NCBI RefSeq assembly: GCF_019884785.1
Contig: NZ_CP082326.1
Location: 1,853,355-1,917,354 of the forward strand
DNA length: 64,000 nt
Direction of reading: 5' to 3'
From: Crassaminicella profunda
GTDB taxonomy: Bacteria > Bacillota > Clostridia > Peptostreptococcales > Thermotaleaceae
Below the pieces are notes generated by a model, which saw only the letters and a program-made list of their open reading frames with translations, was not told the origin of the DNA and searched no databases. Numbering within the stretch: the stretch's first letter is position 1; every line of letters begins with the position of its first letter. Below are positions 34,337 to 42,995 of the stretch, piece by piece. Position numbers and translations under genes: made by a program.

Positions 34337-35094
34337 ACCTTCCAGTAAGCTTTACTATTTTCCCACATTTCGTTTACTTTCAAAAGATCTTTATATGTGT
34401 CCATTGCTACCCAAAACCCTTTATGTTGATAAACTGCCAGTTGACTATCATTTGCTAAATTCATCAATGGTTCTCGCTCAAAAATACAATCCTTCTCATT
34501 TCCGATATATGAAAAAATTTCTTTATTTAATACAAAGAAACCTCCATTGATAATATCATTGGTATTTGGTTTTTCTTCAAAGGAGCTGGCAATATCATTA
34601 TCTACGATTAACGTCCCATACTGGTTTATTTTTTTTATCCCCGTTACAGTTGCTATTCTCCCTTTCTTTTTGTGAAAATCAAGCAAACTATTTATGTCTA
34701 TATCTGCCAATCCATCTCCATAAGTTAACATAAATGTTCCATCACCAATGTACTTTTGAGCTTGTTTGATTCTGCCCCCTGTCATGGTATCAATCCCTGT
34801 ATCAATAAAAGTAATTCTCCATTTTTCCGGAGTTTCCAATAACTTTATATTTTTTTGTTCACTCTCTAATAGAAAATTGTTATTTTTCCAATGGTAATTT
34901 ATAAAATATTCTTTAATCTGCTCTCCTTTATATCCTAGTAATAAAACAAAGTCATTCAACCCATAATACATATATGCTTTCATAATATGCCACAATATCG
35001 GTTTTCCGCCAATCATAGCTAAAGGCTTAGGCACATCATCTGTAATTTCTTTCATTCGTGATCCTTTTCCACCACATAAAATTACGACTTTCAT
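34330..35094 (-). CDS. rfbF: Glucose-1-phosphate cytidylyltransferase
   Basis: 254 residues. The nucleotide-binding start [20 protein letters not shown] is followed by the family stretches [40 protein letters not shown] and [20 protein letters not shown], which together identify RfbF rather than RfbA. It makes CDP-glucose from CTP and glucose 1-phosphate. First gene of a four-gene minus-strand operon, with a candidate sigma-K promoter 117 nt upstream. Confidence 0.92.
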   Translation of the reverse strand: MKVVILCGGKGSRMKEITDDVPKPLAMIGGKPILWHIMKAYMYYGLNDFVLLLGYKGEQIKEYFINYHWKNNNFLLESEQKNIKLLETPEKWRITFIDTGIDTMTGGRIKQAQKYIGDGTFMLTYGDGLADIDINSLLDFHKKKGRIATVTGIKKINQYGTLIVDNDIASSFEEKPNTNDIINGGFFVLNKEIFSYIGNEKDCIFEREPLMNLANDSQLAVYQHKGFWVAMDTYKDLLKVNEMWENSKAYWKVW

Positions 35095-35210
35095 ATTCCC
35101 CCTCCTATTTCATGAAAAAGTACTTACAAATAGCACTTTATTAAAATAGCTAGTTCACATTTTTCAATTTCTATTTTAAATATTTATTAATACATTTTAT
35201 CTCTTCATTT

Positions 35211-35238
35211 CACATTATGTTAATACAATAGATTTCGT
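35211..35238 (-). promoter_or_regulatory. Candidate sigma-K promoter of the rfbF operon
   Basis: AC (35238-35237), 17 nt, CATAATGTG (35219-35211) on the minus strand: one mismatch from CATAnnnTA. Confidence 0.45.
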
Positions 35239-35252
35239 TACAAGAAAACCAT

Positions 35253-35298
35253 AAAAAGGTGACAAGTATTATATATTTACAATACTTATCACCTTTTT
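35253..35298. terminator. Bidirectional-type terminator
   Basis: AAAAAGGTGACAAGTATT and AATACTTATCACCTTTTT (one mismatch) follow the GT4 gene ending at 35316. Confidence 0.8.
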
Positions 35299-35315
35299 AT
35301 ACATATATAAAAATA

Positions 35316-36314
35316 TTATTGTTTTATCATGGAAAAATAGATTTTTTTAACTTGTTTAGCTATTTTCATCCAAGTATAGTTTTTCATAATAAAATCCCTA
35401 AATAAATTATTTTTATCTGTTTCAAAAGCTTCTATCGTTTCTTTATATATTGATTCAGTATTATATGGATTACAATATCTTATATAGTCTCCAAAAACTT
35501 CTTTTGTAGAACCTATTTCTGTAGTCACTACATTACATCCCCCAATACCCGCTTCAAGATTGGCAATTCCTGGGTATTCTATCCAGCTAGGTAGCACATG
35601 CACCTTAGCATCTTTATATATTGAATTTAATTCAGATCTTTTAATATTCTCCAATAAAAAAAGTTTTTCTTTTCCTACTTTTAAACATTCTTTAAGATAA
35701 GTCTTATCGTTCACAGTTCCTACTAATACTAAAGGTATTTTCTCTTTCGAAAGGGCTTTTATTAATCCCCACTGATTTTTCTGATAATTAATCCTTCCCA
35801 CGCACAAAATATACTCATCTATTCCATATTTCTTCTTTAGAAAATCTTTCGTCCCCATCAAAAAACTTTCATCTACCCCATAGGAAACTATTTCATATTT
35901 TGAAGAAGTATTGTAATTCTTAATAATTAATTCTGCTTCTCCCATACAATGCGGTAAATAGACATCACAATGATCAAACAAAAACTTTCTCTTTTTTTCA
36001 TTACGATTCCAAGATATTATTTTTTCTAATTGTAGCGCATCTTTGAAGTATTTTCTCAAATCCCAATATATGGGTGTTAATGCTATTTTTTTATGATGCT
36101 TCTTTGCATGCTTCATAAATTGATAGCTTTCTTGCACCCTTATTGTATTAAAAATATGAACAAGATCATATTTACTTAAATTAATTCTATCATCATGATA
36201 CACATCTACCTTTACACCTAGATTTGTTAAATTTTTTCTAAGATTCTGTACAATTATACTGTCTCCTGCCACATTACTTAGATAATCTTTTCTTATTTGG
36301 AACAATACATTCAT
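35316..36314 (-). CDS. Family 4 (GT-B) glycosyltransferase
   Basis: 332 residues. GT-B layout: N-terminal MNVLFQIRKDYLSNVAGDSI, and a C-terminal donor domain with EYILCVGRINYQKNQWGLI, PLVLVGTVNDKTYLKECLK, VHVLPSWIEYPGIANLEAG and the nucleotide-sugar glutamate region. It starts nine nt after the coat-like protein gene, so the two form an operon. Likely role: glycosylation at the spore surface; substrate unknown. Confidence 0.88.
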   Translation of the reverse strand: MNVLFQIRKDYLSNVAGDSIIVQNLRKNLTNLGVKVDVYHDDRINLSKYDLVHIFNTIRVQESYQFMKHAKKHHKKIALTPIYWDLRKYFKDALQLEKIISWNRNEKKRKFLFDHCDVYLPHCMGEAELIIKNYNTSSKYEIVSYGVDESFLMGTKDFLKKKYGIDEYILCVGRINYQKNQWGLIKALSKEKIPLVLVGTVNDKTYLKECLKVGKEKLFLLENIKRSELNSIYKDAKVHVLPSWIEYPGIANLEAGIGGCNVVTTEIGSTKEVFGDYIRYCNPYNTESIYKETIEAFETDKNNLFRDFIMKNYTWMKIAKQVKKIYFSMIKQ

Positions 36315-36323
36315 TTCATCACC

Positions 36324-37079
36324 TTATTTTCTAGGTATTTGTATACTAATATCTGAATCCTGAAATTGAGGAGGGAAAAAATCATCTGGAAATGGTCGAT
36401 TATCAAACTCCTTACGCACTGACTTTTCTGATTCCTCATAATTTTCGGCTTCAGGAGGTTCAAAGGGCTCCGGGTGAACTGGTATTGACAGCTGAATTCT
36501 ACCAACTACTCTAATAACTGATAATACCCCTATTGGAAGTTTAATTTTATTTTCAATCATTTCTGGAGGTGTTAATACTTCTGACCGAGTTTCTATAACA
36601 ATCCTAAAATTAAATTCATCTCTTGCTTCTGGCATATATAAAACAACATCTTTTACGATATCTGGTGTAAATCCATTTACACTTACACACTCTCCAGAAA
36701 CTGTATTTCTCAATCTTATTGTAAATGGAACTTTTAAAACAAATTTCACTCTAGAAAAATTGGGTCTCTTTGGTCCTATTGATGTAACATTCAATGTCCC
36801 TTCAGCTATGTATCCCTCTTTAAAGACTATGCCAATAAATTGAAATGTTTCTCCTTTATTAGGTAAACTCTTTTTAAACTTTGGAAAACAATCTTTTTGT
36901 TGACAATAAGAATACACTTGATCTACTAAAATACATGCTTCTTCTGTTATTTCCCTTGAAATTTTCGAAGATTTTGTATTTACAAATTTATTTATATTTC
37001 TCTCATATGTTGTATATGGAGCTGGTTCAGAAATTTTCCGCTGTACTGATTTATTATAATTTGAGATACTTTTCGTCAT
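36324..37079 (-). CDS. Spore coat/exosporium-like structural protein with FFPPQ tail
   Basis: 251 residues; ATG 37079 follows AAGGAGATGAATA. Tandem beta-rich domains can be seen (FQFIGIVFKEGYIAEGTLNV; VKFVLKVPFTIRLRNTVSGE; LSVIRVVGRIQLSIPVHPEP). The end is Pro/Phe-rich: PFPDDFFPPQFQDSD. The protein at 38662-39483 ends in LPPEFFPPQLDD, so the two belong to one family. They resemble the DUF3794/SipL class of spore morphogenetic proteins only loosely. A CATATGATA -10 box of sigma-K type lies at about 37138-37146. Confidence 0.75.
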   Translation of the reverse strand: MTKSISNYNKSVQRKISEPAPYTTYERNINKFVNTKSSKISREITEEACILVDQVYSYCQQKDCFPKFKKSLPNKGETFQFIGIVFKEGYIAEGTLNVTSIGPKRPNFSRVKFVLKVPFTIRLRNTVSGECVSVNGFTPDIVKDVVLYMPEARDEFNFRIVIETRSEVLTPPEMIENKIKLPIGVLSVIRVVGRIQLSIPVHPEPFEPPEAENYEESEKSVRKEFDNRPFPDDFFPPQFQDSDISIQIPRK

Positions 37080-37281
37080 TATTCATCTCCTTCCTTTTGA
37101 AAAATATGTCATTCATAATAGAGTCCTTTTTGTACTATCATATGATTCAACTTTGCTTTTCATTAATAAATATTTCATACTACAATACATAGTTTTTTAA
37201 CTTTATATCATTTTTTTATTTTTTTATAAATACATTTATATAGGACAAATCTATTGATCCTAAGACTGGAGGTGTCACTAT
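37080..37281. other. Divergent intergenic region
   Basis: On the minus strand CATATGATA (about 37146-37138) is a good sigma-K -10 for the gene at 37079, though the -35 is AT rather than AC. On the plus strand AGGACAA near 37240 resembles a SpoIIID-type site upstream of 37282. No gene was seen. Confidence 0.4.
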
Positions 37282-38601
37282 ATGGAATTCATTTGCAATC
37301 AACAATATATACACTATAGTAAATCTGGATTTATATATTATTTTTATGTTATAAATAAAAAAATATATATGAAAACTTTTCATGATAATAAAATCTATGA
37401 AACAATTAAAATTGCTGAAAATATTGTGGACTATTCCGTAACTATAGACGATTTTGGAAATTTCCATCTCATTAGTATTTGCTCATCAGGAGAATTAAAA
37501 TATAGTATTTATAAGGATAATAAATGGGATTTTCGACTACTTACACAATATGACTCAAAATATTATCAATTTAAAAACTTAAAAATATTTATTGTTCATG
37601 AACATATTCATATTTTAATAGCTGTTTCAAATATTCTGGATTCTAAATTATGGATTCTAAAGCATTACTATTGGAATACACAATCATGGATTAATAAAAA
37701 AGTATGTACCATCATTACAGAAAAATATGACATCCCGTTTCATGTAGATATTGATTCTAATCACAATATCCATATAGTATTTAAGTCATTGTCTAATAAA
37801 AAATATCAAATATATTATTGTAGATATCAAGCTACATATAACTCATGGAGCATACCTACGAGAATCAGTGACCCTGCATATAATCATTTTCACCCTTTCG
37901 TTTTTTGTGACAACATAAAAGGTACACATATCGTTTGGTCACGCTATTACCACAAGAATATGGAGATATTTTACTTATGTCTTTCTAAACTAAACACTTC
38001 TAAAAGCTATTTAGAGCAAGTTCAAAAACTATCAAATGAAAAAACAAACTGTACCCACCCTTATATTTTACAAGTTGGTAATTATATTAAAGTTTTATGG
38101 AAACAAAATAATGAGTACTTTTTCAAGACTTCAAATATATTTGATAATATTTGGAATCCATCTACTAAAGTTCAATTTGATCCTAAGTATAAATTATACA
38201 CATTCTCAGTAATAGGGAATCATTACAAATCTTTAGTAGATGTAAAAATTAGAAATACTTATGGAATGCATATAAATAACAATTTTTTCATCATTGGCAT
38301 AGATCATTCAGATACTATTGATAAACAAACTACAAATCCACTATGTACCTGCAATCCCTTATATAGTAATGACAAAGAAAATATAGATACAGTTCACCTT
38401 TATAATCAAATAAACCTTTTGATAGATATGGTACAAGATATTCAAAAAAAATACGAAAATATAGACCAAGTATTAAATAACTTAAATGATCATCAAAAAC
38501 TAGTAGAGATGAAAGTAGATAAATTAATAAAATATGATGAAATCCTTGCAACTGCTGATCATAATCTATTTGAAAAAATAACTCATTTTTTCAAATCATA
38601 A
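37282..38601 (+). CDS. Beta-propeller-like protein with C-terminal coiled coil (439 aa)
   Basis: ATG 37282 follows GGAGGTGTCACTAT. Repeating motifs of about 50 residues, each a strand pattern with an Asp-containing turn (VDYSVTIDDFGNFHLISICS; PFHVDIDSNHNIHIVFKSLS; HPFVFCDNIKGTHIVWSRYY), suggest a 6-7 bladed propeller over residues 1-330. A short Cys motif (CTCNP) follows, and a coiled coil occupies 365-430. The protein at 39676-41160 has the same plan. No signal peptide; probable spore-surface or glycan-binding role by context. Family not recognised. Confidence 0.75.
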   Translation: MEFICNQQYIHYSKSGFIYYFYVINKKIYMKTFHDNKIYETIKIAENIVDYSVTIDDFGNFHLISICSSGELKYSIYKDNKWDFRLLTQYDSKYYQFKNLKIFIVHEHIHILIAVSNILDSKLWILKHYYWNTQSWINKKVCTIITEKYDIPFHVDIDSNHNIHIVFKSLSNKKYQIYYCRYQATYNSWSIPTRISDPAYNHFHPFVFCDNIKGTHIVWSRYYHKNMEIFYLCLSKLNTSKSYLEQVQKLSNEKTNCTHPYILQVGNYIKVLWKQNNEYFFKTSNIFDNIWNPSTKVQFDPKYKLYTFSVIGNHYKSLVDVKIRNTYGMHINNNFFIIGIDHSDTIDKQTTNPLCTCNPLYSNDKENIDTVHLYNQINLLIDMVQDIQKKYENIDQVLNNLNDHQKLVEMKVDKLIKYDEILATADHNLFEKITHFFKS

Positions 38602-38608
38602 AATACAG

Positions 38609-38655
38609 AAAAATAGAATGATAGTTCTAATATAGAACATATCATCCTATTTTTC
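38609..38655. terminator. Bidirectional terminator
   Basis: AAAATAG...ATGATA...TTCTA pairs with its mirror TAGAA...TATCAT...CTATTTT between convergent genes. Confidence 0.75.
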
Positions 38656-38661
38656 AGTAAA

Positions 38662-39483
38662 TTAGCAATCCATTCCAGGTCCAGTAATAAAATCATCTAA
38701 TTGTGGTGGGAAAAACTCTGGCGGTAATTCTTGATTGAAGATTTCGCAAGGTTCTCCCAATGTTTCACAAGGTGCAGGTGGTGGACAGAATCCAAATGCT
38801 GGAATAACCAATTGTACTATTAACTCACATTTTATAATGTTAAAAATTCCTACAGTAAATACTGCATAGCAAATATCATCATATGGGTCACATGGAGTCT
38901 CACAATCTTCTCTTATGATTTGAGCATCTAATACTCTAGCTACGACCTCTAATTTAATAATTTCATCATCTTCATCTGTTGGTGGTTTCACTGTTCCTGA
39001 TTGATCTACCTTTTGCTCATGAATAAACGATCTAGATTCTGGACAATACAAAGGACCTACCGTTTCACTTCTTCTTAATAATAATTCATTATCTTTAGAT
39101 ATTGTTCCATCATCAAATACTACATCATATAATATTTTTAATTGATATGTGTAAGAAATAAATTTTCTGTTAGGATCACTAGTAAGTGCCTTTTTACTGA
39201 TAACTCTGAATGACCCTGGAACAATGCCTACTACTCTTGGATTCACAATTCCATCTGCACTACAATCAATTCTAACTCGAAGATCTGAATCAAAGAAAAT
39301 TCTATCTTCTGGCTTTGCTTTTTCAGGTTCTCCTACTAAACATAATTTTAACAAACATGAATCATAAACTTTTGGAACTTGAACGCAAACTAATTCACAT
39401 GCATTTCCGAATTGATCTCTCAACTCTTCTGGAATTACACCTGGAGTATACATGCTGGTTCCACAAGATGTTGACTTATACAT
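38662..39483 (-). CDS. Cys-rich spore coat-like protein with FFPPQ tail
   Basis: 273 residues; ATG 39483 follows AAAGGGGGAAAATAT. MYKSTSCGTSMYTPGVIPEE leads into ELVCVQVPKVYDSCLLKLCL, a motif I associate with clostridial spore proteins of the DUF3794-like group. Then come three beta domains, 14 or more cysteines, and the tail CETLGEPCEIF-NQELPPEFFPPQ. It shares the tail with 36324-37079. Its promoter is a textbook sigma-K match. Likely a cross-linked coat or exosporium layer protein. Confidence 0.8.
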   Translation of the reverse strand: MYKSTSCGTSMYTPGVIPEELRDQFGNACELVCVQVPKVYDSCLLKLCLVGEPEKAKPEDRIFFDSDLRVRIDCSADGIVNPRVVGIVPGSFRVISKKALTSDPNRKFISYTYQLKILYDVVFDDGTISKDNELLLRRSETVGPLYCPESRSFIHEQKVDQSGTVKPPTDEDDEIIKLEVVARVLDAQIIREDCETPCDPYDDICYAVFTVGIFNIIKCELIVQLVIPAFGFCPPPAPCETLGEPCEIFNQELPPEFFPPQLDDFITGPGMDC

Positions 39484-39560
39484 ATATTTTCCCCCTTTTC
39501 ATTCATAGAATGAGTGCTATCATAATTTTAAGTAGTTATAAAAGATATCTGTTCTACTTG

Positions 39561-39588
39561 TATATTATGTAGCTCTCTTTATTTTGGT
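39561..39588 (-). promoter_or_regulatory. Sigma-K promoter (full consensus)
   Basis: AC (39588-39587), 17 nt, CATAATATA (39569-39561) on the minus strand, 78 nt before the start at 39483. Confidence 0.7.
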
Positions 39589-39675
39589 GATTAAATATTA
39601 AATATTTTTCTAATAAAAATTATTAACATATTGTGTTTTTATAACTAATATATTTAACTAAGGTAGGTGATGTGA

Positions 39676-41160
39676 ATGACTATTTCTAAAAATACAAATA
39701 TTTTCTTGTATACATTAAAAGAGATTATACATTTTTTCCCCTCAGATTCTGGCATCAGTTATCTATCTCAATCTACAAATGAGGAAATATGTATCTATGA
39801 AAAAAATATACTAAAATTTGATGTGGATATAGATTCTAACGGAAATATAGGTGTAGTTATTTTAGATTGTGAAGGAAAGTTTTTTTACTATTATTATGAT
39901 GGTAAGACATGGACTAGTCATTTATTGTATGAGGTAGACTTTAATATAGAAGAATTTAAACATATCAGCATTAAATTTTCACGCAATTCACCCTATATTC
40001 TATTTTGCTGGCGAGATTTATCCTCACCTAATTTATGGTCTATTATTTCCTATTACCATGAAAATGATTATTGGAAAAAAGAAGTGCTCAATAGAATTTA
40101 TATAAAACAACCTATTAAACCTTATATACTTATTAAAGATATAGACTATAACCTCTATTATATCTCCTTAAAGAATAATAATTTAATCTATGATCTAATA
40201 TTAAGAAACTTACCTTCTCAATCTTATAAATGGTCGAATCTAACATTTTTAAGTAATTGTATATTTTTAAAACATTTTTATCTCGATGCACTTATTGATT
40301 CTGAAGGAATTATTCATGTAAGTTGGATAGATAAATATAAAAAAGAATATTGTATAAAATATATTTCTATTGATATAAAAAATCATAAAGCATCTCATTT
40401 AGAACAATTATTAAAAATGGATGTTCCCTTATTACATCAACAACTACTTTGCCAAAATAAACATATCTTTTGCTATGGAATAACAAAACAACATATTTAT
40501 TTTACAAAAAAGCATACGCATTCAGCATGGAATGATCCTCATATGATAAATTTATCTCTTAATTCTATCCATCTCATAAAGATTATTAAAACCATTGATA
40601 ACCCATTTATAAAGTATACTGCTAATTATATTTTATCTGAAAGTTCATCTACTATAGATCCAATATCTATTACTGAAATACATAGTAACAAAGCAAGTTT
40701 TATTCAATCTAATCATTCAAAAAAAGATACTATTCATGATTCATCCTTAGACACCTATAAAAAACTTGAAATAGAGCTGTATCAGAAAAGCCAAGAATTA
40801 GAAATGAAAAATAATCTTCTGAAAGCATTACAAGGAAATATTTCTTTCTTGAAAAGAGAACTAGACCGCTTAAATACACAAAATAGAAATTATATCAACA
40901 CCCTCTATAGCAATAATGATAAATTTAAAAAATATAAATCTAATACAAATAACCTTGAAAAAAACTATGAAAAAATATTATCTGAATTTGACCTATCTGA
41001 ACAAAAAAATAATGAACTAATGAATGAAATAACTATTTATCAAAATCAGCTAAAAAAAATGAAAGATCACTTAGATACATTAGATAAAGAAAATACATCA
41101 CTAAAAAATGAAATTGCAGAACTTAAAAATGCAAATTTACTAAAACGACTATTTCATTAA
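39676..41160 (+). CDS. Beta-propeller-like protein with long coiled coil (494 aa)
   Basis: ATG 39676 follows AGGTAGGTGATGTGA. Propeller-type repeats occupy residues 20-320 (KFDVDIDSNGNIGVVILDCE; FYLDALIDSEGIIHVSWIDK). A low-complexity linker follows, then a strong heptad coiled coil (about 365-490: ELEMKNNLLKALQGNISFLK; QKNNELMNEITIYQNQLKKM). It is a paralogue of 37282-38601 with a longer stalk. A blade head plus coiled-coil stalk suits a surface fibre or adaptor, but nothing more can be said. Confidence 0.75.
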   Translation: MTISKNTNIFLYTLKEIIHFFPSDSGISYLSQSTNEEICIYEKNILKFDVDIDSNGNIGVVILDCEGKFFYYYYDGKTWTSHLLYEVDFNIEEFKHISIKFSRNSPYILFCWRDLSSPNLWSIISYYHENDYWKKEVLNRIYIKQPIKPYILIKDIDYNLYYISLKNNNLIYDLILRNLPSQSYKWSNLTFLSNCIFLKHFYLDALIDSEGIIHVSWIDKYKKEYCIKYISIDIKNHKASHLEQLLKMDVPLLHQQLLCQNKHIFCYGITKQHIYFTKKHTHSAWNDPHMINLSLNSIHLIKIIKTIDNPFIKYTANYILSESSSTIDPISITEIHSNKASFIQSNHSKKDTIHDSSLDTYKKLEIELYQKSQELEMKNNLLKALQGNISFLKRELDRLNTQNRNYINTLYSNNDKFKKYKSNTNNLEKNYEKILSEFDLSEQKNNELMNEITIYQNQLKKMKDHLDTLDKENTSLKNEIAELKNANLLKRLFH

Positions 41161-41244
41161 TACTAATTGATCATATAAATATTGCAGAATAAATTTCATG
41201 ATTAGCAAGATAGGCCAATCAGTAATCACGAATTAGAAAATTTA

Positions 41245-41272
41245 GAGAATTCTTTTTTTTAAAGAATTCTCG
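41245..41272. terminator. Terminator between convergent genes
   Basis: GAGAATTCTT and AAGAATTCTC around a T-rich loop, between the gene ends at 41160 and 41281. Confidence 0.7.
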
Positions 41273-41280
41273 ATTTTAAT

Positions 41281-42966
41281 TTATATTGTTATATGTGTTA
41301 TATAATCGTCTATATATCCAACAATTTCACATTTTCTCAAAAATTCATCATCTTGTATCTTCCATGAATGTTCATCCCCTGATGCATGTCTTATGCATAT
41401 ATAATTGAATCGATCCGTACAATATAGTAATATACCTTTTTCATTACACTCCTTAAAAAACATAGTATCTTCATTTACAGATTCATGTATAAATCTCACC
41501 TTATTAAAGACTTCTTTTTTTGCAATAAACGCTGATCCACACAAAAAATCCGTATATTGATTTTCCTTATTCGGAAATCTAACTGCTAAAGTTTTACTTC
41601 CTTCTAGATACGCATAATAAGCAAACTTTCCAACTATATCTGCATCCGTATATTCGAAAGCATTCATTAAATCTTCTAAATACTCTGGTGCATAGTAATT
41701 ATCATCATCAAATTTTGCTATATAGTCATAGTTTGCTTGATCCACAGAAAAATTTAAACATTCCCCTAATGATTTTTCCTCATCAATTTGAAATACTTTT
41801 ATATTACTATGAAGATCAGCTTCTTCTTTCCATTGTTGTATATCCATAGAATTGTTATTTAAAATAATAATCAATTCCTTCTTTTTATAATTCTGCCTTT
41901 CAAAATTTGCAAATACATTTTTCATATTATTAGGATGATGGGTACAAGTAATAATAGTTACCTTTCTCTTTTCTTTCTTTTCATAGCACAAGCCCACCTT
42001 TTCTAAAATCGTTTCTAATCTATGTCTATAAGTATGTTTATTAAATACTTCTCTTTGCCCTAAGATAGATAATCGATCTCTTAGTTCTTTGTTATTCAGT
42101 AATATTTCTAGGTGTTTTATTGTATCTTCTTCAGTTTTGCATAATTTCACAATATTAGGTAGCATCTTATCAATTCCTAATGCATAGCCACTAATAACGT
42201 TTATTCCACAAGCTAATAACTCAAATACTCTACAAGCAAACATGGTAGGACTATCTTGTACCGTATTCACATTCAAAAAAACGTCATACTTTTTATAGGT
42301 TGACTCCATTTCTTCATAAGGAATAGATCCTTTAATGTTGGGGCGATATATATCAGGAAATTTACACCAGTCCCATTTAGTAAAATTATACATTCTATCA
42401 TAAATATGCACACCATATTTTAGTGTTGGCTTTACTACATTTTCCATATCTCTTTTTCGATCTTCATGGCCAATATCATACCATGTCCCTGCAAATCCAA
42501 TTTTACCTAATTTTTCTTTGTCTTTATCAATAGGATTATGCTTTTTAAGCTGTGCTCCAAATGGTAGAGTATATACATTTTTATGTTCTACTACTTCTAA
42601 GTATCTTGATATACTATTACAATCTGTTGTAAAAATATAATCAAATAATTTTGCTGCATCAATAAATGCTTTAAAATGATATGGATCTTCAATATTCCAA
42701 AAGACAGTAGGTATATTATGATGCTTACACCAAGTTACTATATCTTTTAGTAAGTTATCTTTTTGGGTATCAATATCCGTAATTTCATGATACCATTGCT
42801 GATCATTTCCATGCCACGCAGATTGAACAAGTAACAAATCTGGTTTTTCTCTTGTTAAAATCTCTCTCCAACTATGAGGATATAATGGAATAAGATTACA
42901 TTCATATTTAAGCCACTCATAACCAAATGTATCTACGATAGAAGCAATTTTTAAAGGGTATGACAC
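41281..42966 (-). CDS. CgeB-like glycosyltransferase fused to a family 2 glycosyltransferase (copy 1)
   Basis: 561 residues from GTG 42966; GGAGAAGGTG sits before it, whereas an ATG at 42984 contains that site. Residues 1-325 are CgeB-like (GT-B): LKIASIVDTFGYEWLKYECN, PTVFWNIEDPYHFKAFIDAA, DVFLNVNTVQDSPTMFACRV-FELLACG. Residues 330-560 are a GT-A domain: VTIITCTHHPNNMKNVFANF, YDYIAKFDDDNYYAPEYLED (DDD) and FLCGSAFIAKKEVF. In Bacillus cgeB is a sigma-K gene affecting the glycan of the spore crust. Probably a two-step glycosylating enzyme. Tandem with a close paralogue. Confidence 0.87.
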   Translation of the reverse strand: MSYPLKIASIVDTFGYEWLKYECNLIPLYPHSWREILTREKPDLLLVQSAWHGNDQQWYHEITDIDTQKDNLLKDIVTWCKHHNIPTVFWNIEDPYHFKAFIDAAKLFDYIFTTDCNSISRYLEVVEHKNVYTLPFGAQLKKHNPIDKDKEKLGKIGFAGTWYDIGHEDRKRDMENVVKPTLKYGVHIYDRMYNFTKWDWCKFPDIYRPNIKGSIPYEEMESTYKKYDVFLNVNTVQDSPTMFACRVFELLACGINVISGYALGIDKMLPNIVKLCKTEEDTIKHLEILLNNKELRDRLSILGQREVFNKHTYRHRLETILEKVGLCYEKKEKRKVTIITCTHHPNNMKNVFANFERQNYKKKELIIILNNNSMDIQQWKEEADLHSNIKVFQIDEEKSLGECLNFSVDQANYDYIAKFDDDNYYAPEYLEDLMNAFEYTDADIVGKFAYYAYLEGSKTLAVRFPNKENQYTDFLCGSAFIAKKEVFNKVRFIHESVNEDTMFFKECNEKGILLYCTDRFNYICIRHASGDEHSWKIQDDEFLRKCEIVGYIDDYITHITI

Positions 42967-42995
42967 TGCTTTCACCTTCTCCATATAAATTTATA

